DNA from: Firmicutes bacterium UBA7510
Lineage (GTDB): Bacteria > Bacillota > Clostridia > Tissierellales > Sedimentibacteraceae
Length of the DNA: 21,086 nt
Direction: 5' to 3'
Assembly: GCA_002479485.1 (NCBI GenBank)
Contig: DLNM01000053.1
Coordinates: 37,160 to 58,245 of the forward strand
The translations under genes were made by a program, and so were the position numbers. The notes under the pieces were generated by a model. It was not told where the DNA came from, ran no database searches, and saw nothing but the letters and a program-made list of their open reading frames with translations. Numbering within the stretch: position 1 is the stretch's first letter; the number at the start of each line of letters is the position of its first letter. This document shows positions 1-7,780 of the stretch, piece by piece.

Positions 1-17
1 ATTATCTATAAAGTTTA

Positions 18-49
18 TTGACATTTTTTGCCTAAGTGATTAATATAAT
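18..49 (+). promoter_or_regulatory. Sigma-A promoter of the flavoprotein operon
   Basis: A perfect -35 hexamer TTGACA (18-23) is followed after 17 nt by TAATAT (41-46). An overlapping TATAAT lies at 44-49. Transcription would start near 55-57, leaving a leader of about 40 nt before the first gene. The spacing and sequence are near consensus, so strong basal activity is likely unless a regulator intervenes. Confidence 0.75.
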
Positions 50-56
50 ATTAAGA

Positions 57-76
57 CAGTCGGTTGACTGACTGAC
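57..76 (+). promoter_or_regulatory. Inverted repeat at the transcription start, candidate operator
   Basis: CAGTC (57-61) and GACTG (66-70) form an inverted repeat around GGTT. The right arm continues as a tandem GACTGACTGAC. The element sits immediately downstream of the -10 box, where a bound repressor would block transcription. No regulator gene is in the window, so the binding protein is unknown. Confidence 0.4.
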
Positions 77-94
77 AAGCTGTGGAGGTTAGCT

Positions 95-1828
95 ATGGTT
101 TCAGTTGAAAAATTAAATAAAATATTGAAAGAAAAGTTCTATGGAAGAGTAACTGCTACTGAATATAATAATGTCCTAAAGCTAGAAGGTAGTTTAGACA
201 ACTGGAAGGATATTGTTGAAGCTGGCAGCATATGTGCTGATAAAAAAAGTCGTAGATATGTTGTTAATAATATTATGCTGAAAGATGTAGATACGAATAC
301 TATGAAACTTCCGAAATTAAATGATAAGTTACTAGATCATAAAAAAACTGACGTTTTAATTATTGGAGCAGGTATAGTCGGTTGTGCTATAGCTAGAGAA
401 TTATCTAGATGGAATTTAGATATACTTTTAGTTGAAAAAGAGCATGATGTTGCTATGCAGGCATCATCACGCAATGACGGCATGATTCATCCAGGTATTG
501 ACTTGAAAAAGGGTCAGGTTAAGCAAATGTATAATTCTAGGGGTAATAATATGTATCCACAAATATGCAAAGAGCTTGATGTTGATTTTGAAATGACAGG
601 TCAATATTTATGCTTTAAGGATAAATGGATTAAATATGTTTTACCATTTATAATTAAACACTGGAAAAAAATGAATGTTCCTGTTAAAATTATAAGTAAA
701 AATGAATTATATGAAAAAGAGCCTTATTTAGCTAGAGATATAGAGTGTGCCTTGAAATTTCCAACTGCTGGTATTGTATGCCCTTATGGCTTAACTATAG
801 CTTATGCAGAAAATGCTGTAGAAAATGGTGTGTTTTTAAGTTTAGATACAGCAGTTTTAGGTATGAATATTAAAAATAATAAAATAGAAAGCGTAATTAC
901 TAATCGCGGGATAATATATCCTAAGATAGTAATAAATGCAGCTGGTGTGTTTAGTGATAAAATAGCAGAGCTTGCATGTGATAAATTTTTTTCCATACAT
1001 CCACGAAAGGGTACAAATATAATATTAGATAAAAAATCGGCATATCAAGTAGCTACAATTGCCTCTCTATATGGTACTATTGCAGTCAAAACATCACATT
1101 CAAAGGGCGGTGGTGTTGTGTCTACAATAGATGGCAATCTTTTAGTAGGGCCAGATGCTGAAGAAACATATCAAAGAGAAGACTATTCAACAAACATAGA
1201 TAGTGTTAATAACACAATTAATAAACAAAAAAATACATCTCCATTATTAAATAAACAAGACATTATAACTTACTTTACAGGTGTTAGAGCAGCTACATAT
1301 GAAGAGGATTTTGTGATTTGTGAGGGTAAAAGTACAAAAAACATTATTCACGCTGCAGGTATACAGTCTCCAGGGCTTACAGCTGCACCAGCTATTGCAG
1401 TTGATATAGCAGATATGACTGTAAGAATGCTATCTAAAACAAAAAAAGTATTAATGAATGAACGGTTTAATCCAACTAGAAAGTCAATTCCAAAAACATC
1501 GAAGCTTCCAGATAATGAAAGACAAAAATTAATTGAAAAAAATAGCGACTACGGAATTATCATCTGTCGTTGCGAAGAAGTAAGTAAGGGTGAAATCATA
1601 GATGCTCTAAATAGACCTGTGCCATGTGACACTATAGATGGTGTAAAAAGAAGAGTCCGTCCTGGTATGGGAAGGTGTCAAGGAGGGTTTTGTAGTCCAT
1701 TAGTTGCAGAAATCATCAGTAAAGAAAAAAATATACCTTTATGTGAAGTCACTAAAAATGGTGATGGAAGTAATATAGCCAGTGGACGTACAAAGCAAGG
1801 CCCAAAAGGTGGTGATGAAATTGATTAA
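95..1828 (+). CDS. GlpA-like FAD-dependent oxidoreductase with BON-like N-terminus and BFD-like [2Fe-2S] C-terminus
   Basis: This is a 577-residue cytoplasmic flavoprotein of the DAO/GlpA type, probably oxidising glycerol 3-phosphate or a related polyol phosphate to the keto form. Residues about 87-106 form the FAD Rossmann loop (IIGAGIVGCAIARELSRW). The family's substrate/FAD core runs to about 440. The C-terminus has C491-x-C493 and C528-x4-C533, the pattern of a BFD-like [2Fe-2S] domain as in anaerobic GlpA. Residues about 5-65 precede the Rossmann fold and look like a BON domain (LEGSLDNW, then VVNNI), which is unusual here. The ATG is well placed after GGAGG at 84-88. It is the first gene of a five-gene operon; its stop overlaps the next gene. 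The family is clear, but the exact substrate is inferred from neighbours. Confidence 0.85.
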   Translation: MVSVEKLNKILKEKFYGRVTATEYNNVLKLEGSLDNWKDIVEAGSICADKKSRRYVVNNIMLKDVDTNTMKLPKLNDKLLDHKKTDVLIIGAGIVGCAIARELSRWNLDILLVEKEHDVAMQASSRNDGMIHPGIDLKKGQVKQMYNSRGNNMYPQICKELDVDFEMTGQYLCFKDKWIKYVLPFIIKHWKKMNVPVKIISKNELYEKEPYLARDIECALKFPTAGIVCPYGLTIAYAENAVENGVFLSLDTAVLGMNIKNNKIESVITNRGIIYPKIVINAAGVFSDKIAELACDKFFSIHPRKGTNIILDKKSAYQVATIASLYGTIAVKTSHSKGGGVVSTIDGNLLVGPDAEETYQREDYSTNIDSVNNTINKQKNTSPLLNKQDIITYFTGVRAATYEEDFVICEGKSTKNIIHAAGIQSPGLTAAPAIAVDIADMTVRMLSKTKKVLMNERFNPTRKSIPKTSKLPDNERQKLIEKNSDYGIIICRCEEVSKGEIIDALNRPVPCDTIDGVKRRVRPGMGRCQGGFCSPLVAEIISKEKNIPLCEVTKNGDGSNIASGRTKQGPKGGDEID

Positions 1829-3080
1829 AGATTATTTTGATGTAGCTGTAATAGGTGGAGGTCCAGCAGGACTTGCAGCTGCATTGTCAGCAAAAAGAGA
1901 AGGTAAAACAGTAATTCTTATAGAACGTGAAAAACGACTTGGTGGTATTTTAAAACAGTGTATACATGATGGATTTGGACTAATTAGATTTGGTGAGAAA
2001 ATGTCAGGACCTGAATATGCTCAGAATTTTATAGATGAACTATTGGGTAAAGATATTGAGGTTGCACTTTTAACCTATGCCACTAAAATAGAGAAAATTA
2101 ATGATAGCATTAACATAACCTTAGTAAGCAGCAAAGGTATGAGATATGTTAGTGTAAAAAGTCTAGTCCTTTCTACTGGTTGTAGAGAGAGAACAGCTAA
2201 ACAAATATCAGTTCATGGAACTAGACCAGCGGGAGTGTACACAGCAGGAACGGCACAGTATCTTACTAATATATTCGGAATACTTCCTACAAAACGCTGT
2301 GTCATTCTAGGCAGTGGAGATATAGGATTAATTATGGCGAGAAGACTGACGCTTGAGGGTGCCAGTGTACTAGGTGTATACGAAGCTAAAAAAACACCTA
2401 GTGGCTTATCAAGAAACATAAGCCAATGTCTGCATGATTTTAATATACCATTATATACTGGAAAAACTGTAACAAAAGTGTTTGGAGATTTACGGCTAGA
2501 GGGTGTAGAAATTTCAGATGTTGATGACAATATGAATGTTATTGAGAACACAAATGAATACATCAGCTGTGATAGCTTAATTTTATCAGTTGGGCTAATA
2601 CCTGAGAATGAGCTGGCGGAAACACTTAATATTAAGCTTGATATTAAAACAAAAGGTCCTATAATAGATCAAAATTATATGACATCAATTGATGGGGTAT
2701 TTGTTTGTGGAAATGCACTTCATGTTAATGACTTAGTTGATTATGTTTCTGAAAGTGGAGAAGAAGCAGGTAAGTCAGCTGCTAACTATATGTATGAAAA
2801 CACTCATCTTGTTCCAATACAAAGTGATAACAATTTTTTGTATACAGTTCCACAAAACATAGATTTAGGCTCAAATCATGATAAAGTAGTAATCTTTTTT
2901 CGTTCTAAACATGAACTTAAAAAGACACTTGTAAGCATAACTGTAGATGGTAGGGAAATATTTAAAAAGAAATATAAAGCACTTCGTCCACCTGAGATGG
3001 AAAGAATAGAAATTGACTTTGAAAAGGCAAATATAACAAGGGAAAGTAAAATAATAATGTCTATAAAGGAAGTAACGTGA
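1815..3080 (+). CDS. NAD(P)/FAD-dependent oxidoreductase, partner subunit of the GlpA-like enzyme
   Basis: This is a flavoprotein of the pyridine-nucleotide-disulfide oxidoreductase fold, 421 residues from the chosen start. An N-terminal FAD-binding GGGPAG lies near residues 14-19. A second dinucleotide loop, LGSGDIGLIMARRL, lies mid-protein, and the late FAD motif GVFVCGNALHVNDLVDYV near the C-terminus. Proteins of this type accompany GlpA-like and DUF1667 proteins in glycerol operons of anaerobes, where they are thought to pass electrons between the dehydrogenase and an acceptor. An upstream in-frame GTG exists at 1782, but ATG 1815 follows AAGGTGG and directly precedes the FAD-binding strand, so I use it. 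The gene overlaps the previous one by 14 bp, implying translational coupling. Its role as an electron-transfer partner is inferred. Confidence 0.82.
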   Translation: MKLIKDYFDVAVIGGGPAGLAAALSAKREGKTVILIEREKRLGGILKQCIHDGFGLIRFGEKMSGPEYAQNFIDELLGKDIEVALLTYATKIEKINDSINITLVSSKGMRYVSVKSLVLSTGCRERTAKQISVHGTRPAGVYTAGTAQYLTNIFGILPTKRCVILGSGDIGLIMARRLTLEGASVLGVYEAKKTPSGLSRNISQCLHDFNIPLYTGKTVTKVFGDLRLEGVEISDVDDNMNVIENTNEYISCDSLILSVGLIPENELAETLNIKLDIKTKGPIIDQNYMTSIDGVFVCGNALHVNDLVDYVSESGEEAGKSAANYMYENTHLVPIQSDNNFLYTVPQNIDLGSNHDKVVIFFRSKHELKKTLVSITVDGREIFKKKYKALRPPEMERIEIDFEKANITRESKIIMSIKEVT

Positions 3081-3118
3081 AGAAAAGCATTCACGCTGTG
3101 AAAAAAGGCATTCACGAT
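3077..3118 (+). repeat. 21-bp tandem direct repeat ahead of the DUF1667 gene
   Basis: Two adjacent 21-bp units (3077-3097 and 3098-3118) differ at about four positions. Each begins GTGAA and ends near TTCAC, so each can also fold as a 5-bp hairpin. They lie between the stop of the second flavoprotein gene and the GGAGG of the DUF1667 gene. They are open in the DUF1667 frame. Confidence 0.7.
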
Positions 3119-3130
3119 ATGGAGGTTAAA

Positions 3131-3481
3131 ATGGAAGAAATAATATGTATAGTTTGTCCAAACGGATGTCATATGCAAATTGAGGGTAAAGAGCAAATTA
3201 AGGTGATAGGTAATTTGTGTAAGCGAGGAGAGGAATTCGCCATACAGGAACTTACAAATCCAATGCGCAGCTTGACTACCACAGTGAGAACAACAAGCAA
3301 AGATATGCCAATGTTACCTGTTCGTACTAAGGGGGAAATACCAAAATCTAAAATTGAAGAAGCTATGATGGTTCTCAATAAGATTGAAATTTCAAATTCT
3401 GTTACATGTGGTGAAGTAATTTTAAAAAACATATTGGGATGTGATTGTGACATAATTGCTACATGTAGCCTAATAATATGA
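3131..3481 (+). CDS. DUF1667 small CxxCxxxC protein
   Basis: This small protein of about 116 residues has C6-x2-C9-x3-C13 at its N-terminus (ICIVCPNGCHM) and more cysteines later (CKRG, a late VTCGEVIL stretch and CDCD near the end). That is typical of DUF1667 proteins, which sit next to GlpA-like and NAD(P)/FAD oxidoreductases. The cysteines suggest a metal or iron-sulfur centre, so an electron-transfer subunit is plausible, but the family has no settled function known to me. A GTG at 3077 is in frame and has its own AAGGAAG, but family members start just before the CxxC motif, and ATG 3131 has a strong GGAGG at 5-6 nt. The stop TGA overlaps an ATG at 3478. Confidence is high for the family and low for function. 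Confidence 0.8.
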   Translation: MEEIICIVCPNGCHMQIEGKEQIKVIGNLCKRGEEFAIQELTNPMRSLTTTVRTTSKDMPMLPVRTKGEIPKSKIEEAMMVLNKIEISNSVTCGEVILKNILGCDCDIIATCSLII

Positions 3482-3495
3482 AAGGATGTAAGGCT

Positions 3496-5025
3496 ATGCA
3501 ATTTGTATTAACCTTTGATGTAGGAACACAAAGCGCAAGAGCAATGCTCGTAAGTCCAACAGGGGAAATTGTTAAAAAAGTAAAAACAACATTTGAAAAA
3601 CCATACTATTCAATAAATCCAGGTTGGGCTGAACAAAAACCAGAATTTTATTGGGACGCAATTTGTCAAGCTAGTTTGCAGCTTAAAAATGATGCTGGAA
3701 AACTATGGGATGATATCATAGCAGTAACATGTACATGCATTAGAGATAGCTGTCTTTGCGTAGATGAAAATGCTTTACCACTTAGGGATGTGATATTGTG
3801 GCTTGATAAACGCGAGGTAACGACTCTAAAGCCACTTACAAGATTACAAAGAATGTTATTTTCAGCAGTTTCAATGCGTGAATCAGTTGAGCTTCAAAGA
3901 AAGGTATCTGCATGCAATTGGATAAGAGAAAACGAGAAGGAATTATGGGATAAAACATACAAATTTATATTTTTATCTGGATATTTCACATATAAATTTT
4001 CTGGAAGGCTGATTGACTCCTGTGCAAACATGATTGGGCACATACCTTTTGATAGTAAAATCAGAAAATGGATGAAGCCAGATGATTTAAGAAGATGTAT
4101 ATTTAATGTGGAACAAGAAAAACTATGCGAATTAGTTGAACCCGGAACAATTGTAGGGCCAATTACCGAAAAAGTAAGTATTGAAACGGGAATACCTGAA
4201 GGCTTGCCATTTATAGCAACAGGATCAGACAAAGGCTGCGAAACTCTAGGCTTATCCTGTTCCACACCGGACAAGGCTGCTATAAGCTTTGGAACTACCG
4301 CAACTATACAATTAACTACTCCATTTTATATGGAGCCCTTGCCCTTTATTCCTGCATATCCGTCAGTTATAAAGGAGCATTATAATCCAGAGGTACAAAT
4401 TTATAGAGGATATTGGCTTATTTCTTGGTTTAAAAAGGAGTTTGCAGCTAAGGAGGTAGAGGAAGCGATCATAAAAGGAGTTTCAGCGGAGGAGCTTTTA
4501 AATTCTAGACTTAGAGAAATCCCTCCCGGATGCAATGGACTTGTATTTCAGCCGTATTTTACACCCGGTGTTGTTATGCCAAAGGCAAGGGGCTCTGTAA
4601 TAGGTTTTTCTGATGTTCACTCAAGACTACACATTTATAGAGCAATAATAGAAGGCATAAATTACGCTTTAATGGATGGACTTAAATCACTTGAAAAAAG
4701 AGGAAAGCTGAAGGTTAAAGAGATTTTTGTTGCCGGTGGTGGTGCTCAAAGTGATGAAATTTGCCAAATAACCGCAAATATGTTTGGAGTACCCGTTAAA
4801 CGTATCCAAACCTATGAGGCCAGCGGACTAGGCAGTTCAATAGTAGCCTTTGTAGCAAAAGGAGTTTTTTCGGACATAAATGAAGCAATTAAATCAATGG
4901 TACATATAAAAGATGAATTTTTACCAGACGAAGAAGAACATAAACTTTACGAAAAATTATTTAATGAAATATTTAGTAAGATATTTAAAAAGCTTTTTCC
5001 ACTCTATAAAAAAAGCTTTGAATAG
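3496..5025 (+). CDS. FGGY-family carbohydrate/polyol kinase
   Basis: This ATP-dependent kinase of the FGGY family (glycerol, xylulose and gluconate kinases) has 509 residues, the usual length. The N-terminal phosphate-binding strand LTFDVGTQSARAMLV, the GWAEQ loop, the central GSDKGCETLG and SFGTTATIQL segments, and C-terminal AGGGAQSDE with GLGSSIVA are all recognisable. The sequence does not reveal the substrate. It is not a close glycerol-kinase look-alike to my eye, but its position between a GlpA-like complex and an AGPS-like enzyme suggests a three-carbon or other polyol. ATG 3478 overlaps the previous stop but has no ribosome binding site. ATG 3496 follows AAAGGA at 9 nt and begins MQFVLTFDVG as in relatives, so I chose it. 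Confidence 0.85.
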   Translation: MQFVLTFDVGTQSARAMLVSPTGEIVKKVKTTFEKPYYSINPGWAEQKPEFYWDAICQASLQLKNDAGKLWDDIIAVTCTCIRDSCLCVDENALPLRDVILWLDKREVTTLKPLTRLQRMLFSAVSMRESVELQRKVSACNWIRENEKELWDKTYKFIFLSGYFTYKFSGRLIDSCANMIGHIPFDSKIRKWMKPDDLRRCIFNVEQEKLCELVEPGTIVGPITEKVSIETGIPEGLPFIATGSDKGCETLGLSCSTPDKAAISFGTTATIQLTTPFYMEPLPFIPAYPSVIKEHYNPEVQIYRGYWLISWFKKEFAAKEVEEAIIKGVSAEELLNSRLREIPPGCNGLVFQPYFTPGVVMPKARGSVIGFSDVHSRLHIYRAIIEGINYALMDGLKSLEKRGKLKVKEIFVAGGGAQSDEICQITANMFGVPVKRIQTYEASGLGSSIVAFVAKGVFSDINEAIKSMVHIKDEFLPDEEEHKLYEKLFNEIFSKIFKKLFPLYKKSFE

Positions 5026-5048
5026 TAAAAGAGAAAGGATGATATAAA

Positions 5049-6785
5049 ATGTCACATGTATATAAAGGTTTCGAGCCAAAATGGATAAAAGGAGAGTTTC
5101 CAAAGAATTCTTACCGTTCTATATTTAAATGGGGTGATCCGTTACAAATTAAAATACCAAAAGAATCATTATATAAAATGCTTAAAGAAACATTTCATTT
5201 AGATGATGAATTTTTTAAGGAGTATAAGGAAAATTTAGGATTTGACAAGGTAGAGTATGATATACCGATTAAGCTGACAGAAAATCAGATTAAAAAATTT
5301 AAGGAAATTGTCGGAGAAGATTATGTCCGTACAGATGATTATGCGCGACTTTCGGTTGCATATGGTAAAACTATGTATGATATATTAAGGCTTAGAAACA
5401 AAATCGTTGAGAATATACCTGATGCTGTAATATATCCTGACACAAAAGAGCAAATAGAGAAAATTGTAGAATTTTGTTCTGAAGAAAAAATCCCAGTGTA
5501 TGTTTATGGCGGAGGTTCATCTGTAACTCGCGGAGTTGAATGTACAAAGGGTGGAATTTCACTTGATATGAGACTTCGTTTTAATAAGGTTATTTCTTTT
5601 AATGAAATTGATCAAACTATCGTAGTTGAAGCTGGAATGAGTGGTCCGCAATTAGAAGAAGTGTTAAATGACGCAGTTAAGCTATTTGGTGCTAAAAGAC
5701 CTTATACATGCGGTCATTTTCCACAGAGTTTTGAATATTCTTCTGTAGGAGGTTGGGTTGTTACGAGAGGTGCTGGACAAAACTCTACCTATTATGGTAC
5801 AATAGACGATATAGTTATAGGTCAAGAGTATGCAACTCCAAAAGGTAATATAAAAACTGATACATATCCTAGAAAAGCTACCGGTCCTGATATTGGGCAC
5901 ATCATGATGGGTAGTGAGGGGGCATTTGGTGTTCTTACTCATGTTACACTAAGGGTATTTAGGCACATGCCTGAAACAATCAAAAGATTTTCATTTATGT
6001 TTAAGGACTGGGATACAGCGCAAAAGGCTGCTAGAGAAATAATGCAATCTGAGGGTGGTTATCCATCTGTATTTAGACTATCAGATCCGGAAGAAACTAG
6101 AATTATGCTTAGATTATATGGTGTTGATGATAGTCCACTTAGACATTTATTTAAGGTAAGGAATTTTAAGGAAGGTGATATGTGCTTATTCTTAGGATTT
6201 ACTAATGGTGAAAAAGGCTTTTCTAAAAACTGCGCTAAGGTAGTTAAAAAAGTTGCTAAAGCTCATGGTGGAATGAGCCTTACAGGTATTGTTACTAAAT
6301 CATGGGAAAAAGGTAGATTTAATGATCCGTATATGAGAGATACTATGCAAGATTTTGGTATTGTAACAGACACTATGGAATGTAGTGTCAACTGGAGCAA
6401 TATGTCTAATGTTCATCGTGAAGTTAGAGCATATTGTAAATCTAGGCCGGACACAATATGTATGACTCACATGTCACATGTTTATCCTCAAGGTGCAAAT
6501 TTATATTTTATATTCATAGCTAAAATGAGTGACCCTATGGAATATAAAAATTATCATGCAGGTATTTTAGATGCTATTCAAAAATCGGGAGCATCTATGA
6601 GTCATCATCATGGAATAGGAAAAATGTTTGGACCTTGGTTAGAAGGATATATAGGACGTAACGAATTTGATATCTTCCGAGCTTTAAAAAATCATTTTGA
6701 CCCAGAAAATATTATGAACCCTGGTGGAACATTAGGTCTTGATATTGAAGAAAATGAAAAAAGATTTTTAAGGGGAAAACTATAA
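5049..6785 (+). CDS. FAD-binding oxidoreductase related to alkyldihydroxyacetonephosphate synthase (AGPS)
   Basis: This is a VAO-type flavoenzyme of 578 residues. The FAD_binding_4 domain covers about 125-300: PDAVIYPDTKEQ, the GGGSSVTRG loop, GHFPQSFEYSSVGGWVVTR and TGPDIGHIMMGSEGAFGVLT. These match the AGPS arrangement closely, and the HHH triplet used by AGPS is present at 519-521 (MSHHHGIG). The C-terminus has the family signature FDPENIMNPGG. AGPS swaps the acyl group of acyl-DHAP for a fatty alcohol to make ether lipid. Many bacterial homologues instead oxidise 2-hydroxy acids such as lactate or glycolate. Co-location with a dihydroxyacetone-phosphate-generating type of operon fits a DHAP-like substrate, but this is inference. 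It is the last gene of the operon, with a 23-nt gap and a modest AGAAAGGATG ribosome site. No terminator is visible after it. Confidence 0.8.
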   Translation: MSHVYKGFEPKWIKGEFPKNSYRSIFKWGDPLQIKIPKESLYKMLKETFHLDDEFFKEYKENLGFDKVEYDIPIKLTENQIKKFKEIVGEDYVRTDDYARLSVAYGKTMYDILRLRNKIVENIPDAVIYPDTKEQIEKIVEFCSEEKIPVYVYGGGSSVTRGVECTKGGISLDMRLRFNKVISFNEIDQTIVVEAGMSGPQLEEVLNDAVKLFGAKRPYTCGHFPQSFEYSSVGGWVVTRGAGQNSTYYGTIDDIVIGQEYATPKGNIKTDTYPRKATGPDIGHIMMGSEGAFGVLTHVTLRVFRHMPETIKRFSFMFKDWDTAQKAAREIMQSEGGYPSVFRLSDPEETRIMLRLYGVDDSPLRHLFKVRNFKEGDMCLFLGFTNGEKGFSKNCAKVVKKVAKAHGGMSLTGIVTKSWEKGRFNDPYMRDTMQDFGIVTDTMECSVNWSNMSNVHREVRAYCKSRPDTICMTHMSHVYPQGANLYFIFIAKMSDPMEYKNYHAGILDAIQKSGASMSHHHGIGKMFGPWLEGYIGRNEFDIFRALKNHFDPENIMNPGGTLGLDIEENEKRFLRGKL

Positions 6786-6816
6786 AAAATATATGTTTTA
6801 AATTGGGAAATAAGCG

Positions 6817-6873
6817 TATATATATAAATATAATAAATATAATAGGAATAGATATAATACATTTATATATATA
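6817..6873. repeat. A/T-only inverted repeat between operon 1 and the CBS gene
   Basis: TATATATATAAAT (6817-6829) is the exact reverse complement of ATTTATATATATA (6861-6873), with 31 nt between. Both arms lack G and C, so chance in this A/T-rich spacer is a real possibility. A TATAAT at 6853-6858 has no clear -35 partner. Confidence 0.3.
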
Positions 6874-6918
6874 ATAAATAAAAAAACATTTTTTTAAAAA
6901 TAAAGGGAAGGTGAAATA

Positions 6919-7572
6919 ATGTTAGTTAAAGCAATAATGATTCCATTTAGTCAGCTACAATGTCTTTCTGTTGAAAATACAATAGAGGAAGCATTAAGCA
7001 TTATAGAGGAAAATAGACTTTTATCATTGCCTGTTGTTAATGAAAAACAGTTCGTTGGTGTGATTTCAAAAGAGCACATGTACGAAGAGTATTTTAAAAA
7101 CTATGAAGCATTATCTAAACTTGATTTCTTAAACAAAAAAATAAAAGATTTAGTAAAGACAAAAATAATGACAATTAATCAAGAGCTTCCAATAGAAGAT
7201 GCAGCAGCTATTTTCATAACTTCTAAATATCGCTTTATTCCAATTACAGACGGTAAAAACGATCTGGTAGGTATAGTAACTCATCAATCTATATTTAAGC
7301 AATATCAAAAAATATTTGGAGATAGAGTAAATGTACTAACTATTTATACTAGTAATTTCAAAGGTACTATTGCAAAAATGACTGATACCATAGCAAAAGC
7401 TGGCGGTAATATTAAAAACATTGTTCAAATAGATACTAACGTAATGAATTTGCAGGAAATCTATTTAAGTATAGATTGCGAAGACTTTGATAAGGTTGTT
7501 ATGGCTCTTAAGAAAAATGGTTATAACGTTAGAACAGCTATAAAAGACGATGGTAAAGAAATAAACTATTAG
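6919..7572 (+). CDS. CBS-CBS-ACT regulatory protein (AcuB-like)
   Basis: This soluble protein has 217 residues. A tandem CBS pair occupies about 6-65 (MIPFSQLQCLSVENTIEEAL through LLSLPVV, then FVGVISKEHM) and about 70-130 (KTKIMTINQELPIEDAAAIF, then LVGIVTHQSI). An ACT-like domain follows at about 138-212 (VLTIYTSNFKGTIAKMTDTIA, GGNIKNIV). CBS pairs bind adenine nucleotides and ACT domains bind small molecules such as amino acids, so the protein is probably a ligand-responsive regulator. Proteins with this order are often labelled AcuB, but acetoin use is not indicated here, so I give no symbol. AGGGAAGG at 6903-6911 supports the ATG. It appears monocistronic with its own strong terminator. 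Confidence 0.82.
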   Translation: MLVKAIMIPFSQLQCLSVENTIEEALSIIEENRLLSLPVVNEKQFVGVISKEHMYEEYFKNYEALSKLDFLNKKIKDLVKTKIMTINQELPIEDAAAIFITSKYRFIPITDGKNDLVGIVTHQSIFKQYQKIFGDRVNVLTIYTSNFKGTIAKMTDTIAKAGGNIKNIVQIDTNVMNLQEIYLSIDCEDFDKVVMALKKNGYNVRTAIKDDGKEINY

Positions 7573-7584
7573 AATAATTTTATT

Positions 7585-7616
7585 AAATAGCATACAGATA
7601 CCTGTATGCTATTTTT
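7585..7616 (+). terminator. Rho-independent terminator after the CBS-ACT gene
   Basis: A perfect 13-bp stem (AAATAGCATACAG, 7585-7597, with CTGTATGCTATTT, 7602-7614) closes a four-base loop ATAC and runs into TTTTT. Confidence 0.88.
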
Positions 7617-7692
7617 ATGCTTTCCTTACAAAAATGAAAGGATATTGTAATCTAATTCTAAGGCAGTTTTAATAATTATGGATTATAATTTT

Positions 7693-7744
7693 ATTAAATA
7701 ATATCATTAAATAATATCATTAAATAATATCATTAAATAATATT
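7693..7744 (+). repeat. Four tandem copies of a 13-bp unit
   Basis: ATTAAATAATATC occurs four times head to tail (7693-7705, 7706-7718, 7719-7731, 7732-7744). The first three are identical and the last ends in T. The array lies just upstream of the transglycosylase gene (ATG at 7781) and just after a TATAAT at 7684-7689. Short perfect arrays like this change copy number by slippage, so leader length or promoter spacing may vary between strains. Confidence 0.9.
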
Positions 7745-7780
7745 ATTTAGAATGGTTATTAAAAATCGAGGTATTGGATT

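Noticed and set aside
2213..2563. Antisense open frame within the NAD(P)/FAD oxidoreductase gene
   Set aside because: It has no ribosome site or family resemblance and lies wholly opposite a well-supported gene. Other antisense frames in the window were dismissed for the same reason.
3131..3481. Selenocysteine at the TGA ending the DUF1667 gene
   Set aside because: The stop lies at the usual family length, read-through would run into the kinase ribosome site, and no SECIS-like hairpin follows.
7693..7744. CRISPR array
   Set aside because: The 13-bp units are directly adjacent with no spacers and no cas genes are present.
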